Source of the DNA: Flavobacterium sp. MDT1-60
GTDB lineage: Bacteria > Bacteroidota > Bacteroidia > Flavobacteriales > Flavobacteriaceae
Reading direction: 5' to 3'
DNA length: 64,000 nt
Assembly: GCF_014844035.1 (NCBI RefSeq)
Contig: NZ_CP062159.1
Span: forward strand, 5,084,001 to 5,148,000
The position numbers were made by a program, and so were the translations under genes. The notes under the pieces were generated by a model, which saw only the letters and a list, made by a program, of their open reading frames with translations, ran no database searches and was not told where the DNA came from. Of the stretch, positions 61,593-64,000 are shown in pieces. Numbering within the stretch: the first letter of the stretch is position 1; each line of letters starts with the position of its first letter.

Positions 61593-62066
61593 TTAGGAAT
61601 ACTTTGGAAACTGGGCACCATCATTAACAAGTGGTTGATTTGACAGCCTTAATAAAAACAAAAACAACAATAGATGGACAATATTAATTCCAAATATAAA
61701 TTCTCCACTTTCTGCAAAATTATTAAATTGAATTGATGCATTAAATATTTGAAATTTTAATTGAAATTTAATACCATCAATATAAATTAAATAAAAAGTA
61801 AAATCAGTTCCTGTTAAAAATTTATAATTAAATCCTCCGAAAGTCAACATACAAATCTGAAAGAAACTTATTAATCTTAATAATGTTAATGAAATAATAA
61901 AATATTTTTTGGTGTAATAGCCATATATGCTGATAATTCCAATTAAACTTAGAAATAAAAACAAAAATGTTTTTATTTCTAAGTTTTTACTAAATAAATT
62001 CAATATTGAAAGTATAAAAAGTACTAAAAATGTAAATAGTAAATAAATAAATCCCCAGTTTTTCAT
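61593..62066 (-). CDS. Small polytopic membrane protein next to RHS gene, possible immunity protein
   Basis: A 157-residue protein with four hydrophobic helices (about 5-22, 32-50, 56-75 and 130-145). It follows the RHS gene by five bases on the same strand. RHS and other polymorphic toxins are usually followed by a small immunity gene, so this may protect against the C-terminal domain of the RHS protein. No family is recognised, so the role is inferred from location and size. Confidence 0.6.
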   Translation of the reverse strand: MKNWGFIYLLFTFLVLFILSILNLFSKNLEIKTFLFLFLSLIGIISIYGYYTKKYFIISLTLLRLISFFQICMLTFGGFNYKFLTGTDFTFYLIYIDGIKFQLKFQIFNASIQFNNFAESGEFIFGINIVHLLLFLFLLRLSNQPLVNDGAQFPKYS

Positions 62067-62071
62067 AAACT

Positions 62072-64000
62072 TTAGTTTTGTGTTTTGTAATAATCTGGAT
62101 CGAAGTTACCTTCAGAATCTTTGTTAAACCAATCATTAGCTACTCCTTCAAAATAAGATTGTACCAGATTACCAAAATCTGCCAAACCGTTTCCTGCTTG
62201 ATTAAGGTTTACCTGAAGATAAACTCCAAATTTCTCAACCTTAGCAAAGAAATCATCTTTTGATAATTCTTCTTTCCTTTTTGTAATAGAATTTATTTCA
62301 TTTTCAGATGTCAAAACATTTGTTTTATAATCATATTGCCCCGTTTTAACATTATATGCCCCGTTAGCATTAAATATGGTTCCTTTTTCATCAAAAAACT
62401 TTTGGTTATAAGCACTAGCATCAACTGAAACATCTCCTAAAGATACTTCATATTCTGCATTATCGCCATTTATACAAATTCCATAGCTCACTTTTACTCT
62501 CATTTTAGCACTGGCATTAATTATTATATCCTTAGTTTCAATTTTTTTAGAAAAATCTTTTTCAACTATGACTCCCATTTCTAAAAGAGGCACATCTTCT
62601 TTTGAGTATTGTGGTTTTCGTGATTGAATGTCAACAGTCTGCATAATTATCCCATCATTAAGCATTCTTACTTCTAATCCCTCTAACTCAACCCCATCCA
62701 TAATTCTATTTTCACTAAATGCATAAGGAGAATTCCAAGGATATTTACTTGTAAGCGGGTCAACAGCAAAGAACCTACCAATTCTAGGGTCATGCATCCT
62801 AAAAGTATAATTCAACGAATTCCCATCACCACCTTTAATTTCATCATCTTTCTCCTGTCCTTGGAACCCATAACGGTAATCACCCGAACTATGTCTTGTA
62901 GGAACTAACTGTCCAAAAGGATAGTAATCACTATAACTAAGAACTTCAGCATTAAAGATTCCTGTTGTGGTAGCTGGTATTTTTTTATCCGATACCACCG
63001 CCAGTACATTACCTAAATGGTTCGATAACTCGTAACGCTTATCTCCAATCGAAGATAAGAAACTCTTTTGAACCATCGGTAATGTTGGTGCAAAAAGTCC
63101 GTTGGTTGGGTCCAGATAATTCGCTATTGCATCATTAGGGTTATCCGTATTTAGTGTATAAGGCGTACCAGTTGTTGTGGCATTAATACTCCCTTTACCT
63201 CCTTCGTAAGTTTCCCAGGTCGCATAACCGTCACCGTCGTCGTCAACATCAAGATAGTTTGGTATAGTATCGATTGTCGCTTTAGGATTCTGTACTGACG
63301 CTATTGCGTTAGTATTTAAAGTAGCTCCTGTAGCAGGATTTTTATCTCCATCAGGGTTTGCTCCTTCATATAGGGTATAAATACCATCACCATCGTCATC
63401 TTTATCGTCCTGATTGGCTACACCATCGCCATCAGTATCTATAAAACTAAGATCATTGTTTACTTCATATAAATCAAATATACCATCTCCATCCGTATCA
63501 GGAAGACAAGGTGCCAGAGTACGCGTTACATTATTGTTTATCGCTATTCCTAAACTCGATACCGGAGGATTACTAGTGTTAGAAGCATCGGCTGCATCAT
63601 CAAAAGTAAACCCGTTTTGCAACGTATTGATTCCATAATTAAAATAACACATATCAAAGCCCAGAGCTCTGGCGTTACCAACACCTCCTAATTTATTAAG
63701 GTTTTCGGCCGGTATGCTGGCTGGGCTAATTGTTCTTGGTGTGATCCAATTAGTCCTGTTTTCAACAATTTGCGTAAAACCGTTTACATCCAATTGGGTA
63801 GGAGTGCTGCCAAATGTAGTATTCAGTTTTATTGCTATACTATTGGCTGGTGTTGTCAATAGGTTTGCCTGTAAAGTTACATCATAACTTTTGACTGTTG
63901 CAGTAACAGGACTGTCTGATGTAATTTTAGTATATTGATTAACTGTAAACTTTGGCGTTATAGAATTATTGTTTTTAACCAGGTTAACCTGAACCTGATT
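62072..64000 (-). CDS. RHS-repeat protein with variable C-terminal domain, 5' part outside the window
   Basis: The frame stays open to the right edge, giving at least 642 residues; the start is beyond the window. Three calcium-binding thrombospondin-3-like units ([28 protein letters not shown] and DVDDDGDGY) precede the RHS core: [51 protein letters not shown] and [18 protein letters not shown]. After this core about 200 residues differ from any family I know, in the position where RHS toxins carry their effector domain. The protein would be secreted and cell-surface linked. Whether the tail is toxic is not shown. Confidence 0.85.
   Translation of the reverse strand, partial: NQVQVNLVKNNNSITPKFTVNQYTKITSDSPVTATVKSYDVTLQANLLTTPANSIAIKLNTTFGSTPTQLDVNGFTQIVENRTNWITPRTISPASIPAENLNKLGGVGNARALGFDMCYFNYGINTLQNGFTFDDAADASNTSNPPVSSLGIAINNNVTRTLAPCLPDTDGDGIFDLYEVNNDLSFIDTDGDGVANQDDKDDDGDGIYTLYEGANPDGDKNPATGATLNTNAIASVQNPKATIDTIPNYLDVDDDGDGYATWETYEGGKGSINATTTGTPYTLNTDNPNDAIANYLDPTNGLFAPTLPMVQKSFLSSIGDKRYELSNHLGNVLAVVSDKKIPATTTGIFNAEVLSYSDYYPFGQLVPTRHSSGDYRYGFQGQEKDDEIKGGDGNSLNYTFRMHDPRIGRFFAVDPLTSKYPWNSPYAFSENRIMDGVELEGLEVRMLNDGIIMQTVDIQSRKPQYSKEDVPLLEMGVIVEKDFSKKIETKDIIINASAKMRVKVSYGICINGDNAEYEVSLGDVSVDASAYNQKFFDEKGTIFNANGAYNVKTGQYDYKTNVLTSENEINSITKRKEELSKDDFFAKVEKFGVYLQVNLNQAGNGLADFGNLVQSYFEGVANDWFNKDSEGNFDPDYYKTQN

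Overview
The window looks like a low-GC Bacteroidota chromosome, most likely Flavobacterium. The evidence is a SusC/SusD pair, a type IX-secreted surface protein, promoters of the TTG / TAnnTTTG type, lipoproteins and outer-membrane beta-barrels, and flavobacterial mobile-island genes. No database search was possible, so family names rest on motifs read directly from the sequence.

Layout. (1) 0.2-10.8 kb is a genomic island. It carries a YobI-like P-loop NTPase converging on a two-gene Hachiman defence operon (hamA nuclease, hamB helicase), then a RadC/JAB protein with its usual small partner, an XRE repressor with a palindromic operator, and three small genes. It ends at an exact 33-bp copy of the 3' end of the initiator tRNA. 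(2) 10.9-11.5 kb holds a GIY-YIG nuclease gene flanked by half-tRNA repeats. (3) 11.5-25.9 kb is a two-armed RiPP locus. The left arm (minus strand) has an outer-membrane barrel, a GG-leader peptide, a radical SAM/SPASM maturase, a helical-repeat protein and a C39 peptidase-ABC exporter. The right arm (plus strand) has a 48-residue lanthipeptide-like precursor missed by normal gene length limits, a lipoprotein subtilase and a split LanB dehydratase, with no LanC. Between the arms is a membrane-spanning AraC regulator with a periplasmic TPR sensor. Nearly identical 22-bp sites lie upstream of both arms. (4) 26-33 kb holds stand-alone genes (TPR lipoprotein, ThuA protein, exported actin-fold protein) and a Crp / acetyltransferase / pirin / isochorismatase group. 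(5) 33.3-46.8 kb is an alpha-mannan or N-glycan utilisation locus (ROK kinase, GH125, two GH92, SusD, SusC, LacI) with matched LacI operators upstream of susC and lacI. (6) 47-49.4 kb holds a GT39-like enzyme, a DUF4269 protein and the initiator tRNA gene with promoter and terminator. (7) 49.4-56.7 kb holds remnants and small operons (frameshifted gene, lipoprotein carbonic anhydrase with a DUF2490 protein, VOC protein with a truncated regulator, secreted RidA and alpha/beta hydrolase). (8) 56.9-64 kb holds a 1412-residue T9SS cargo protein with a large internal duplication and an RHS-type protein running off the right edge, followed by a small membrane protein that could be its immunity partner.

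A thread through the window is a family of direct repeats made of the initiator-tRNA 3' half plus its terminator hairpin. They are best preserved at 10.8-11.3 kb and just after the tRNA, and become more decayed with distance. They separate the cargo blocks and read like layers of successive insertions at tRNA-fMet genes.
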